The translations under genes and the position numbers were made by a program. Source: Muribaculaceae bacterium Isolate-013 (NCI) (GTDB lineage: Bacteria > Bacteroidota > Bacteroidia > Bacteroidales > Muribaculaceae). From it: DNA of 64,000 nucleotides. Below are positions 8,507 through 17,428 of the stretch, one piece after another. Position 1 is the stretch's first letter. The number at the start of each line of letters is the position of its first letter. The DNA lies in the NCBI GenBank assembly GCA_004102785.1, contig SCEJ01000007.1:1-64000 (forward strand), given 5' to 3'. The notes beneath the pieces were generated by a model. The model was not told the origin of the DNA. It saw only the letters and a list, made by a program, of their open reading frames with translations, and ran no database searches.

Positions 8507-9474
8507 CAGCTTTCGCGCGATGAGAGTTTCAGCGCCAGTGTTCTGAAAAAATGCAGCGCCTCGGCCGGGAGCGTCGAGGGGAGCGAGGCCACAGCCTCCT
8601 CCACATAGCGGTCAATGAGCGCCGCCGACTCGGCCGGGAGCCCCAGGCGGTCGTAGAGAGCTTTCACCTCCTCGACCAGCACGTGGTCGGAGAGGCGCCT
8701 GTCAAGAATCTCCTTCAGCCCCTGCGGGTCGCGCTGCGAGGCCATGATCCAGAGCCATGTTTTCTTGCGGTTGATGATGTCGCCGCCGATTTCCTTTCCG
8801 AAAAGCGCCGGGTCGCCGTAAGTGTCGAGATAATCGTCGCGCAACTGGAAAGCCAGCCCGAGCTTCTCGCCGTAGCGGTACATCGCTTTCTGGTCGTCGG
8901 CCTCGGCTCCGGCCAGCAGCGCGCCGAGATAACATGCGCAGGCCAGCAGCACCGATGTTTTCAGGCGTATCATCTCGAGGTATTCCTCCTCGGTCACATC
9001 GCGGCGCTCCTCGAAGTCCATATCATACTGCTGCCCCTGGTAAATCTCCATGGCAGTGCGGTTGAACATGTACATCACCCCCGGGAGCAGACGCACCGAC
9101 GAGCGTGTCATCATCTGCGTGGCCATGGTAAGCATGGCGTCGCCAGAGAGTATCGCCGTTGAATTGTTCCAGCGGCGGTGCACGGCCGGGCGTCCGCGCC
9201 GCACATCGGCGTTATCCATCACATCATCGTGCAGAAGCGTGAAGTTATGGAAAAGCTCTATGCCCACAGCCTGCGAAAGCACCTTCTCCGGCTGGAGTCC
9301 GTAAGCCGCCGCGGTAGCCATCAGAAGCACCGGGCGCAACCGCTTTCCGCCCCCCTCGAGGGTATATCTTATCGGGTCGTAAAGACCGCGCGGCTCAGCG
9401 GGGTAGTCGATTGCGGCAATCCCTTTTTCTATTATATCCGAAAAATAATCTGCGGTAAATTCCATGTCTAACAA
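8506..9474 (-). CDS. Polyprenyl (geranylgeranyl/farnesyl-type) diphosphate synthase
   Basis: A 322-residue trans-isoprenyl diphosphate synthase. It shows GGGKRLRPVL (about 44-53), the first Asp-rich motif LLHDDVMDNAD (about 85-95), and the second, FQLRDDYLD (about 212-220). It condenses isopentenyl diphosphate units onto allylic primers; chain length cannot be read safely from sequence. Translation may start at MLDMEF (9474) or at the second Met (9465). It is the first gene of a two-gene operon with tatD. Confidence 0.92.
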   Translation of the reverse strand: MLDMEFTADYFSDIIEKGIAAIDYPAEPRGLYDPIRYTLEGGGKRLRPVLLMATAAAYGLQPEKVLSQAVGIELFHNFTLLHDDVMDNADVRRGRPAVHRRWNNSTAILSGDAMLTMATQMMTRSSVRLLPGVMYMFNRTAMEIYQGQQYDMDFEERRDVTEEEYLEMIRLKTSVLLACACYLGALLAGAEADDQKAMYRYGEKLGLAFQLRDDYLDTYGDPALFGKEIGGDIINRKKTWLWIMASQRDPQGLKEILDRRLSDHVLVEEVKALYDRLGLPAESAALIDRYVEEAVASLPSTLPAEALHFFRTLALKLSSRES

Positions 9475-9482
9475 TTTTTACG

Positions 9483-9522
9483 CAAAGGTAACTCAAAAAG
9501 CCCGTATAATTTCGTAAATTTG
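9483..9522. promoter_or_regulatory. Divergent -7 elements between the prenyl synthase and DUF4250 genes
   Basis: The minus strand carries TACCTTTG (9483-9490) just before the prenyl synthase start. The plus strand carries TAAATTTG (9515-9522) 16 bases before the ATG at 9538. Neither has a clear -33 TTTG at the ideal distance, so the calls rest on the -7 elements and their positions. Confidence 0.5.
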
Positions 9523-9537
9523 CCTAAAAATAACAGC

Positions 9538-9717
9538 ATGGACAATTTACCTAAGGACCCCAATATACTTCTGAGCTACATAAACACCAAGCTGCGCGAT
9601 GATTACACATCGCTCGACGCGCTCTGCGACGACCTCGGCGTAAACCGCGCCGACCTCGAGGCCGCACTCGCCCGCGGCGGTTTCACTTATCAGCCCGAAA
9701 CCAACAGATTCGCCTGA
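9538..9717 (+). CDS. DUF4250 domain-containing protein
   Basis: A 59-residue protein matching DUF4250: NLPKDPNILLSYINTKLRD at the start, then LDALCDDLGV and a C-terminal helix-turn ending in GGFTYQPETNRF. The family is small, cytoplasmic and of unknown function; the middle resembles a short HTH. I chose ATG 9538 because the family starts with MDNLP and because the promoter -7 element overlaps the upstream in-frame ATG at 9520. Its stop overlaps the helicase start (TGATG). Confidence 0.8.
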   Translation: MDNLPKDPNILLSYINTKLRDDYTSLDALCDDLGVNRADLEAALARGGFTYQPETNRFA

Positions 9718-12065
9718 TGGAGGACTACCTTTCCAGACTCAACGCTCAGCAGAGGGAGGCCGTGGTATACTGCGACGGCCCGCAGCTTGTAATAGCCGGC
9801 GCCGGCTCGGGAAAGACCCGCGTGCTCACTTACAAGATTGTGCACCTACTCTGCCACGGATACGAGCCGTGGCGCATTATGGCGCTCACATTCACCAACA
9901 AGGCCGCCCGCGAGATGCGCGAACGCATCGAGCAACTGGTAGGTCACCAGGTAGCCTCGCGGCTGTGGATGGGCACCTTCCACTCCATATTCTCACGCCT
10001 GCTGCGCGCCCATGCCGACCGCCTGGGATTCAAATCATCGTTCACCATCTACGATTCCGCCGACTCCAAGGCTCTGATAAAGACCATCATCAAAGAGATG
10101 CGTCTTGACGAGAAAATCTACAAGCCTGCCGTGGTACAGAGCGCCATATCACACGCCAAGAACGCTCTGATATCGCCCGCGGCATATGCCGCCAGCCCCG
10201 ACCTGATGCGCGCCGACAAGGACGCGCGCCGGCCGCTGACAGTCGACATCTACCGAGCCTACCGACAGCGGTGCCGACTCGCCGGAGCCATGGACTTCGA
10301 CGACCTCCTATATTACACCAACGTGCTGCTCAAGGATAACCCCGACGTGCTCAACCATTACCGCGAGTTTTTCCGCTATGTGCTCGTCGACGAGTATCAG
10401 GATACAAACTTCGCCCAGCACTGCATCGTCACAGAGCTGTGCGAGCGCACCAACGCCCTGACGATGGTAGGCGACGACGCCCAGAGCATCTACTCCTTCC
10501 GCGGCGCCAACATCCAGAATATCCTTAATCTCGAGAAAGCATACCCCGACCTGCGCATCTTCAAGCTCGAACAGAACTACCGCTCCACACAGAACATCGT
10601 GGATGCCGCCAACTCGCTGATAAACAAAAACCGGCGACAGTTGCCCAAACACGTATTCTCGCGCAACGACGTAGGTGAGAAAATCGAGGTGGTAAACTGT
10701 TTCACCGAATACGAGGAAGCCGGCACTGTGGCCGAACGCATCTCGCGCCTGCGCATGCGCTCGGGCGACAGCCTTGACGAATTCGCAATACTCTACCGCA
10801 CCAACGCACAGAGCCGCCGCCTCGAGGAAGCCCTGCGCAAACGCAACATCCCCTACCGCATATACGGCGGCCTTTCATTCTACCAGCGTAAGGAAATCAA
10901 GGACGCGATAGCATACTTCCGACTGAGCGTGAACCCCGACGACGACGAGGCACTGCGCCGCATCATCAACACTCCGGTCCGCGGCATCGGCGATACAACC
11001 GTGGGGCGGGTGCTCAGTGCCGCAATGGCCGCCGACGTAAGCATGTGGCAGGTAATATCGCATCCCGACCTCTATCCCACCGGCGTAAATTCAGCGGCCG
11101 CCAGGAAGCTCGCCGCATTCCATGACCTCATAAGCGGTTTCACCGAGATGAACGACCGGGGCGATGATGCCGCGAAGATAGCCACCGCAGTCATCGCACG
11201 CACGAAAATGCTCACCTCGCTTATCTCCGACAATACACCGGAGAACATGTCGAAACAGGAAAACCTCCAGGAAATCCTCAACAACGTGCAGGAGTTCGTG
11301 GCCGAAAAGGCTGAGGAGGACGAGAATCCCGATGTGTCGATGACTGCTTTCCTCGCCGAGGTGTCGCTGGCAACCGACCAGGACCAGAAAGAGGGGGAAA
11401 TCGAGCAGCCGAAAGTGACCATGATGACCGTGCACGCCGCCAAAGGTCTTGAATTCAATAACGTGATTATCGTAGGCGTTGAGGACGATCTCTTCCCCTC
11501 GGCCATGGCCCAGACCTCGGCCGCCGAAATCGAGGAGGAACGGCGCCTGCTCTACGTAGCCATAACCCGTGCACGGAAAATGTGTATGATGTCGTACGCA
11601 TCATCGCGCTTCCGCAACGGCTCCAACACCATGTGCCGCCCCTCCCCGTTCCTGCGCGACATCGACCCGAAGTACCTCCGGATGATGCAGGGCACAACCC
11701 TTGGAGAGGAGCGGCATGCCGGCATGATCAACCGTTACCGACAGTCGTACCACTCACCCGAGGCCACCCACTCCGTAATCAACCCCGTGCCTCGCCGCGA
11801 CCTGCCCCGCACGGCACCGGCCGTGCCACTCCGCAGCCCGGCTCCGGCTTCGCCGGCTCCGGCAGGCGCCGACACGGGTGAATTCACCCGCCACACACTG
11901 GCCGACATTGACCGCGGAATGGAGATTCTGCACGAACGCTTCGGCCGCGGCGTTATCGAGGAAATCGATGAAGAGCCTTCGGGCGAGCGCATCACGGTGC
12001 TCTTCTCCGGTGCCGACCGCAAGAAACTCATGCTTAAATTCGCACGATTCAAAATTCTGCAATGA
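9717..12065 (+). CDS. UvrD/PcrA-type superfamily 1 DNA helicase
   Basis: A 782-residue 3'-5' helicase. Visible motifs are Q-motif LNAQQREAV, Walker A AGAGSGKTR (about 29-37), motif Ia FTNKAAREM, Walker B LVDEYQDTN (about 224-232), GDDAQSIYSFRGA, QNYRS, VTMMTVHAAKGLEF and LLYVAITRAR. The C-terminal 100 residues hold a Pro/Ala-rich linker and a Tudor-like segment ending KLMLKFARFKIL, as in PcrA. Likely roles are nucleotide excision repair and removal of RecA. It overlaps the genes on both sides by a few bases, in a DUF4250-helicase-nspC-GT2 operon. Confidence 0.93.
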   Translation: MEDYLSRLNAQQREAVVYCDGPQLVIAGAGSGKTRVLTYKIVHLLCHGYEPWRIMALTFTNKAAREMRERIEQLVGHQVASRLWMGTFHSIFSRLLRAHADRLGFKSSFTIYDSADSKALIKTIIKEMRLDEKIYKPAVVQSAISHAKNALISPAAYAASPDLMRADKDARRPLTVDIYRAYRQRCRLAGAMDFDDLLYYTNVLLKDNPDVLNHYREFFRYVLVDEYQDTNFAQHCIVTELCERTNALTMVGDDAQSIYSFRGANIQNILNLEKAYPDLRIFKLEQNYRSTQNIVDAANSLINKNRRQLPKHVFSRNDVGEKIEVVNCFTEYEEAGTVAERISRLRMRSGDSLDEFAILYRTNAQSRRLEEALRKRNIPYRIYGGLSFYQRKEIKDAIAYFRLSVNPDDDEALRRIINTPVRGIGDTTVGRVLSAAMAADVSMWQVISHPDLYPTGVNSAAARKLAAFHDLISGFTEMNDRGDDAAKIATAVIARTKMLTSLISDNTPENMSKQENLQEILNNVQEFVAEKAEEDENPDVSMTAFLAEVSLATDQDQKEGEIEQPKVTMMTVHAAKGLEFNNVIIVGVEDDLFPSAMAQTSAAEIEEERRLLYVAITRARKMCMMSYASSRFRNGSNTMCRPSPFLRDIDPKYLRMMQGTTLGEERHAGMINRYRQSYHSPEATHSVINPVPRRDLPRTAPAVPLRSPAPASPAPAGADTGEFTRHTLADIDRGMEILHERFGRGVIEEIDEEPSGERITVLFSGADRKKLMLKFARFKILQ

Positions 12066-13186
12066 ACACTCCTTATTATATAGTCTACGAGCAAAAGCTC
12101 CGCCACAACATCGAGCTGATAACCTCCGTGGCGCAACGCGCCGGTGTGGAAATCATCATGGCTTTCAAGGCCAACGCCCTGTGGAAGACCTTCGGCTCCT
12201 TCCGTGCCTTCGGTGTGAAATCAACCGCGTCGTCGCTCAACGAGCTGCAGCTCGGCAACGAAGAGCTCCGCTCGCTGGTGCACTCCTACTGCCCGGCCTA
12301 TACCCCCGAAACCATCGGCCGCTACCTTGAGGGGAGCTCGCACATCACATTCAACTCAATAAGCCAGTGGGAGCGGTTCCGCGCCGATGTGGAGCGGTTC
12401 AACTACAACGGGCCGCACTCCGTGTCGCCCGGCCTGAGGGTCAATCCGCAGTGTTCCGTAATCGACACCGACATTTACAACCCGGCGCTCCCCGGGAGCC
12501 GCTTCGGTGTGACAGCCGATATAATCGGCCGACAACTCCCCGACGGCATCGAAGGCCTCCATTTCCACGCCCTCTGCGAATCATCGAGCCACGACCTTGA
12601 AAAGGTGCTCGCGGCCTTTGAGGAGCAGTTCGGCCATCTGCTGCCGCAGGTGAAGTGGGTCAACATGGGGGGAGGCCACCTGATGACACGCGAAGGCTAC
12701 GACACAGACCATCTCGTGGAACTGCTCCGCGGGTTCCGCTCGCGCTATCCCTGGCTCACAGTGATACTCGAGCCCGGCAGCGCATGGACGTGGCGCACCG
12801 GCGACCTGGTATGCTCCGTGGTCGACATCGTTGACAACCAGGGAGTGAAGACTGCCATCATCGACGGATCATTCGCCTGCCACATGCCCGACTGTCTGGA
12901 GATGCCCTACCGTCCGGCAATAACCGAGAGCACTCCCGAAGGCACCCCCTACCGCATCGGTGGCAACTCCTGCCTCAGCGGCGACTTCGTGGGCGACTGG
13001 CACTTCGCCACAACGCTGAAAATCGGCGACCGCCTCACATTCGAGGATATGAACCACTACACCACGGTGAAAACCAACATGTTCAACGGCATACAGCACC
13101 CCTCGGTTATATTCGAGAGGCTCGACGGCACACAACAGGTGCTGCGCCGATACACATATGACGACTACAAGGAACGCATGGACTGA
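12062..13186 (+). CDS. nspC: Carboxynorspermidine/carboxyspermidine decarboxylase
   Basis: A 374-residue PLP-dependent decarboxylase of the alanine-racemase fold. It makes spermidine (or norspermidine) from the carboxy-polyamine in the alternative polyamine route used by Bacteroidales. Seen: the PLP lysine in IIMAFKANALW (residue 36), the substrate region HFHALCES, the glycine loop VNMGGGHL, LEPGSAWTW and, near the C-terminus, GNSCLSGDF, whose Cys is part of the active site at the dimer interface. The partner dehydrogenase is not in this window. Its start overlaps the helicase stop by 4 bases. Confidence 0.93.
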   Translation: MNTPYYIVYEQKLRHNIELITSVAQRAGVEIIMAFKANALWKTFGSFRAFGVKSTASSLNELQLGNEELRSLVHSYCPAYTPETIGRYLEGSSHITFNSISQWERFRADVERFNYNGPHSVSPGLRVNPQCSVIDTDIYNPALPGSRFGVTADIIGRQLPDGIEGLHFHALCESSSHDLEKVLAAFEEQFGHLLPQVKWVNMGGGHLMTREGYDTDHLVELLRGFRSRYPWLTVILEPGSAWTWRTGDLVCSVVDIVDNQGVKTAIIDGSFACHMPDCLEMPYRPAITESTPEGTPYRIGGNSCLSGDFVGDWHFATTLKIGDRLTFEDMNHYTTVKTNMFNGIQHPSVIFERLDGTQQVLRRYTYDDYKERMD

Positions 13187-13223
13187 CACCACTCCGACAC
13201 ACCCACCTATTCCCCACACAGCC

Positions 13224-14231
13224 ATGGCACATTTCTATTCCGTAATCATACCCGTGTACAACCGCCCCGACGAGGTGGAGGAACTGCTCCGCTCGCTGGC
13301 GGAGCAGACTCGCCGCGACAACTTCGAGGTAATCCTTGTGGAGGACGGCTCTACCGTCACCTGCCGGCTCCAGGCTGAAAAATATGCCGCCGGGGGACTG
13401 GATGTGAAATACTTTTTCAAGGAAAACGAAGGACGCTCGATAGCCCGCAACTACGGCCTGGAGCAGGCCCGTGGCGACTACTTCATCTTCTTCGACTCAG
13501 ACTGCGTGATTCCCCGCGACTATTTCGAGAGGCTTGAAGAGATGCAGGCACGCAAGCCCTACGACTGTTTCGGCGGTCCGGATGCAGCCGACGCCTCCTT
13601 CTCCACCACGCAGAAAGCCATCAACCACGCAATGACATCCTTTCTGACAACAGGAGGGATACGCGGCGGCAAAATCTCGCTTGAGAAATTCACCCCGCGC
13701 ACATTCAACATGGGATACTCGCGTGAAGTCTACGACCGCACAGGCGGCTTCCGCGAGATGTTCTCGGAGGATATCGACATGTCGACCCGCATACGCCACA
13801 ACGGCTTCACCATCGGCCTCTATCCCGACCTGCCAGTCTACCACAAACGCCGCGTGGACTTTCGTAAATTCGCACGCCAGGTCTACGTGTTCGGCATGTC
13901 GCGCATCACCCTGAAACTCCTCTATCCCGACACAATGAAACTCGTACACTGGCTCCCGGCTGTGTTCCTCATGGGTTCGGCGGCACTTCTGATTCTCGGA
14001 TGCCTGTGCTCCCCCTGGTGGCTGCTACCGCTCGGGGTATATCTGCTGGCCATATTCGTGGCCGCCCTGTGCGCCACACGCTCGGCCGTGATAGCTCTGA
14101 AGGCCGTCCCCGCCTCTCTGATACAGCTTTACGGCTACGGCTGGGGATTCCTCAAGGCTTACTTCCTGAAGATAATACTACGCCGCGGCCGCGACATAAA
14201 TGAGGAAATCTCCATCAGAAAAGGGAAGTGA
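13224..14231 (+). CDS. Family 2 glycosyltransferase, membrane-associated
   Basis: A 335-residue GT-A glycosyltransferase. The N-terminal domain has SVIIPVYNRPDEVEELL (residues 6-22), NFEVILVEDGS, GRSIARNYGLEQARGDYFIF, the metal-binding FFDSDC and, later, FSEDIDMSTRIRH (acceptor/ED motif). The last 100 residues contain about two hydrophobic segments (around 238-290). I chose ATG 13224 because it directly precedes the conserved core; the upstream extension is Thr/Pro-rich and not family-like. Donor and acceptor are unknown. It lies 37 bases after nspC. Confidence 0.85.
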   Translation: MAHFYSVIIPVYNRPDEVEELLRSLAEQTRRDNFEVILVEDGSTVTCRLQAEKYAAGGLDVKYFFKENEGRSIARNYGLEQARGDYFIFFDSDCVIPRDYFERLEEMQARKPYDCFGGPDAADASFSTTQKAINHAMTSFLTTGGIRGGKISLEKFTPRTFNMGYSREVYDRTGGFREMFSEDIDMSTRIRHNGFTIGLYPDLPVYHKRRVDFRKFARQVYVFGMSRITLKLLYPDTMKLVHWLPAVFLMGSAALLILGCLCSPWWLLPLGVYLLAIFVAALCATRSAVIALKAVPASLIQLYGYGWGFLKAYFLKIILRRGRDINEEISIRKGK

Positions 14232-14274
14232 CAAGTGACTGGTTAATATAAAACATTTTTAAACAGTTACTTAT

Positions 14275-15015
14275 ATGACTGATAAATTCAGGATACCGGA
14301 ATACGAGAACGACCTTCCACAGAAGGCCGGCCCCAGGATTCGTGACCTCTCCGAAGACGAGAAGCCGCGTGAGAAAGCGCTTAAACAGGGGTTCGACACC
14401 CTTACCGACACAGAACTGCTGGCCCTGCTGCTCGGCACCGGAGTGCCGGGCAAGTCGGTTATCGACCTGGCGCGCGAGATACTACGCGACAACGACAACA
14501 AGCTGCGCGTGCTCTCGCGCCGCTCCGTGCAGGACCTCATGCGCACCTACAAAGGGATGGGGCCGGCCAAGGCCACCCTCCTGGTGGCGGCGATGACCTT
14601 CGGCGCACGCTGCCAGACAGACCTCGGCGTGAAGGACCCTCAGATGGCATCAAGCCGAGATGTCTACACCTACATGCGCTCCCACCTGGAACGCCTAAAC
14701 TACGAAGAATTCTGGATTCTGCACCTCAACCGCGCCAACCGCGTGCAGCACGCCGAACGGATGGGGAAAGGAGGGCTGGCAGCCACCTACGTCGACGCCC
14801 GCCTGATAGCCAAAAGCGCCATCGACCACCTGTCGTCGGCACTGATTCTGGTGCACAACCACCCTTCGGGCAACCTGCAGCCCTCCGCCTCCGACGACTC
14901 AGTCACCCGTAAGATAAAGGAAGTGTGCCAGATATGCGAAATCTCAGTGCAGGACCACATCATCATCGGCCCATCCGGCTATTACTCCTATCGCGACGAA
15001 GGGCGTGTGCTCTGA
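14275..15015 (+). CDS. radC: RadC-family JAB/MPN protein
   Basis: A 246-residue protein, about 20 longer than the classical RadC. Residues about 20-95 form the helix-hairpin-helix UPF0758 N-terminal domain (GFDTLTDTELLALLLGTG). Residues about 120-246 form the JAB/MPN+ metalloprotease-like domain with EEFWILHLN, VHNHPSGNLQPSASD (JAMM motif) and ISVQDHIIIG. RadC was named a DNA repair protein, but that role has been questioned; its activity is unknown. It is separated by 43 bases from the GT2 gene. Confidence 0.92.
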   Translation: MTDKFRIPEYENDLPQKAGPRIRDLSEDEKPREKALKQGFDTLTDTELLALLLGTGVPGKSVIDLAREILRDNDNKLRVLSRRSVQDLMRTYKGMGPAKATLLVAAMTFGARCQTDLGVKDPQMASSRDVYTYMRSHLERLNYEEFWILHLNRANRVQHAERMGKGGLAATYVDARLIAKSAIDHLSSALILVHNHPSGNLQPSASDDSVTRKIKEVCQICEISVQDHIIIGPSGYYSYRDEGRVL

Positions 15016-15027
15016 CAGCACACGCCC
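15001..15027. terminator. Hairpin over the radC stop codon between convergent genes
   Basis: Bases 15001-15011 pair perfectly with 15017-15027 around a 5-base loop, spanning the radC stop codon. There is no T-run on either side, so this is a terminator-like stem at a convergent junction rather than a textbook intrinsic terminator. Confidence 0.4.
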
Positions 15028-15066
15028 CACGGAAACGCGATTCATCAGCCGGAACCCCGGCCATAC

Positions 15067-15792
15067 TTAAAAATTATAACCGATAGTGATTGAGAAGATG
15101 TTGCGGCGCATATTCTTCTTTATCGGCTCCACGGCATCGCGCAGGCGCGTCATGCCCAAAGAGCCCTGCACGGCCACCATATAGTTACCGTAGTCAAGCC
15201 CCAGGCCGAAATTCCACTGCGCGTCGAAATGCTTGAAGCCGCCTGTGCCGAAAGCCGAAGCCGACGAGCCGCCCACCTTTTTCCCCGTGGGTGTTATATG
15301 GTCATACTGATACGACCGCGCCCACATCGAGGCGTTAAGCTGCGGTCCGGTGAACACATGCACCCGCAGGTCAGGGGCGAAATCGAAATGATAGCCGAAA
15401 TTCAACGGCACACGGAAACCGAGATTGCGCACCGAGCCGTCAATCTGATACACCACCGGCTGCACCGTAGGCTCGCCTCCCGGCTCAGTGGGGGGAAAGG
15501 TGACATCCTCGGTGTTGAAATGCATCGTGCCGAACACATCATAAAACACCGACAGTCCAGGCTCAAAATAGAAATTGGCCACTACCGGAATATTATAGAC
15601 CGCGCCGACAGAGAAGCCCGGCTTGTTGGAATAGAAGACCCCTCCGTTGGCGGCGGATGATATGTCAAGAGCCACGCGCGCTCCAAAATAAGCCTCGTTC
15701 TCCGGGTTGTTGAACATCATGGAGTCGGCTTTTGCCGTGCCTGCGCCGGCGAGCAGAAGCACTCCGGCAGCAATAGAATATATCTTTTTCAT
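15067..15792 (-). CDS. Outer-membrane beta-barrel protein (PorT-like)
   Basis: A 241-residue protein with a signal peptide (MKKIYSIAAGVLLLAGAGTA, then KADS). It has barrel-type strands such as FYFEPGLSVFYDVFG, LGFRVPLNFGYHFDF and FNFGLGLDYGNYMVAVQGS, and ends in FSITIGYNF with the terminal Phe favoured by the BAM machinery. An EPGGEPT loop lies mid-chain. It is the last gene of a four-gene minus-strand run with a PCMD protein and two other barrels, 20 bases after the PCMD stop. Function unknown. Confidence 0.78.
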   Translation of the reverse strand: MKKIYSIAAGVLLLAGAGTAKADSMMFNNPENEAYFGARVALDISSAANGGVFYSNKPGFSVGAVYNIPVVANFYFEPGLSVFYDVFGTMHFNTEDVTFPPTEPGGEPTVQPVVYQIDGSVRNLGFRVPLNFGYHFDFAPDLRVHVFTGPQLNASMWARSYQYDHITPTGKKVGGSSASAFGTGGFKHFDAQWNFGLGLDYGNYMVAVQGSLGMTRLRDAVEPIKKNMRRNIFSITIGYNF

Positions 15793-15812
15793 AAGCCCTG
15801 ATTTTTCAGGAG

Positions 15813-17426
15813 TTAATAATCATACAACAGTTCATAGTCATCGATATAGAGCTCCGAGCCATCACCTCCGGTGAAGTAATCGCCATACTTGCTCGACGAC
15901 GACACAATAATTATATATTTCGGAACACGCGATGTGGAACGATAGTTGAGTTCAAACTCGAAAGGAATGAAGTCGGGTATAGTCTCGCCATATTGGATTC
16001 TGCCATAGGCCACCACATATGATGCGTTCTCGTCAAAAAGCTGACGGTTTGATGCTTTTGTCCGGATCTCTATCGGATCATTACAGTCGATCAGCGCGCA
16101 CCACACCACGCAGGTATCCGGCTGACCGATCATATATCGCATTGACGCCTCCGAACTATGTGAAATCGGCGCGGACTTGTATTTAAGATAACCGCGCAGA
16201 CGTGTGGGACGCTGTGTGAACGGACGGCCGAATGAAAGGACGCCGTTGGTGCCGTCAGTCGCCACATAGCGCCCCGTAAAGAGACTGCCGGCGGCGAGTT
16301 TCAACACCTTGTTTTCCGTCTTAAGCAGAGCGCCTCGTCCGGTGCCGGTCGATGTCACAGTGGTGGGCTGCACATTGCTGTCACCAACAGTCACCGCCCC
16401 CTTGTTGCCGGAATCCCAGTAAGGTTCCTGCCCTTCGCCCCATGGCTGCCATACCTTTCCGTCCTGGCTCCACTCGCTGAACGACATGTTGGGCACCACA
16501 GGGATGTCGCCGGTTGTGAATTCCACGGTCGCTCCCACCTCATCGTCGGAATAGGCACGCGCCTCGTAGGAGGTCGACGGGCTGAGATGAATCAGACGGG
16601 CATAGAAAGTAGAGCCGGTGTGGGTCACCCAGTCGGCGGGAGCCTTGGTCCAGGTGTCAGTGCCGGCGGGACGGTACTCCACCCCGTTGTCGCGCCCCTC
16701 GATGGCGGCGCCATACACCCATGCCACCTGCGTCCAGGCATCAACCGATGTGGTGCTCACATTCACCATCGACTCTCGGCAATAAATCTCCCAGGTCTCG
16801 GTCTGCCCGAAAGCCTCGACGGTCACGCTCACAGGCTCGGTCATGTCGACAGTCGTACCGGCAAGGGAAGGGGTCTCCGATGCACCTTCGGCACCGAGCT
16901 TCTGTGTGAGCACCTTCACGGCGCGCGCGCCTGGATTCTCCGGCACGGTCACCACCACACGGCAGGCCACCGGGTCGATAACCGTGGCGCCGATCTGTCC
17001 GTCGACGGTAAAGTACCGCTCTATGGGCTGGCTGGCGCGTATCACCCAGTCGTAATCCTGATACATACGCAGTGTGGCGATGTAGGGGGAGGTCAGGTCA
17101 AGGGGAGAGTCAAGGTCACCACCTACTATCGACGCCCCGGGTGTGAGCCGGTATGAGGTAACGTTCACCGCACGCATGTCGGTGGTTTCGGCCAGCGTCA
17201 GTGTGATTATGCGTGAAGCCGAATCTATCTCGGCCGGCACCGTGAGCCCTTCGGCCTCGAACTCAGTGAAATTGGCCTTTATCCTCGGATAAGGTATATT
17301 GTTCTCGATGCAGCCAGTCATAAGCCACAGCCCCAGGGCGGCTATGGCCGCAGCCACAATCAGCATCAGCGGCGAGTTTGCCGCACCGCGTCCACGGTTT
17401 TTATTTCGTTGACTTGATACTTTCAT
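15813..17426 (-). CDS. PCMD (putative carbohydrate metabolism) domain lipoprotein
   Basis: A 537-residue secreted protein. A basic N-terminus and hydrophobic stretch end in LMTGC (about residue 39), a good lipobox. Residues about 50-220 contain two DUF5018-like Ig-type segments (FTEFEAEGLTVPAEIDSAS; VIDPVACRVVVTVPENPG), then a fibronectin-like segment (SPSTSYEARAYSDD). The last 240 residues match the PCMD family, with FSEWSQDGKVWQPWGEG, YWDSGNKG and LYIDDYELLYDY at the end. The PCMD fold is a carbohydrate-binding-like jelly roll; its ligand is unknown. It sits directly after a barrel gene (2-base gap), which suggests a surface complex. Confidence 0.85.
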   Translation of the reverse strand: MKVSSQRNKNRGRGAANSPLMLIVAAAIAALGLWLMTGCIENNIPYPRIKANFTEFEAEGLTVPAEIDSASRIITLTLAETTDMRAVNVTSYRLTPGASIVGGDLDSPLDLTSPYIATLRMYQDYDWVIRASQPIERYFTVDGQIGATVIDPVACRVVVTVPENPGARAVKVLTQKLGAEGASETPSLAGTTVDMTEPVSVTVEAFGQTETWEIYCRESMVNVSTTSVDAWTQVAWVYGAAIEGRDNGVEYRPAGTDTWTKAPADWVTHTGSTFYARLIHLSPSTSYEARAYSDDEVGATVEFTTGDIPVVPNMSFSEWSQDGKVWQPWGEGQEPYWDSGNKGAVTVGDSNVQPTTVTSTGTGRGALLKTENKVLKLAAGSLFTGRYVATDGTNGVLSFGRPFTQRPTRLRGYLKYKSAPISHSSEASMRYMIGQPDTCVVWCALIDCNDPIEIRTKASNRQLFDENASYVVAYGRIQYGETIPDFIPFEFELNYRSTSRVPKYIIIVSSSSKYGDYFTGGDGSELYIDDYELLYDY

Positions 17427-17428
17427 TG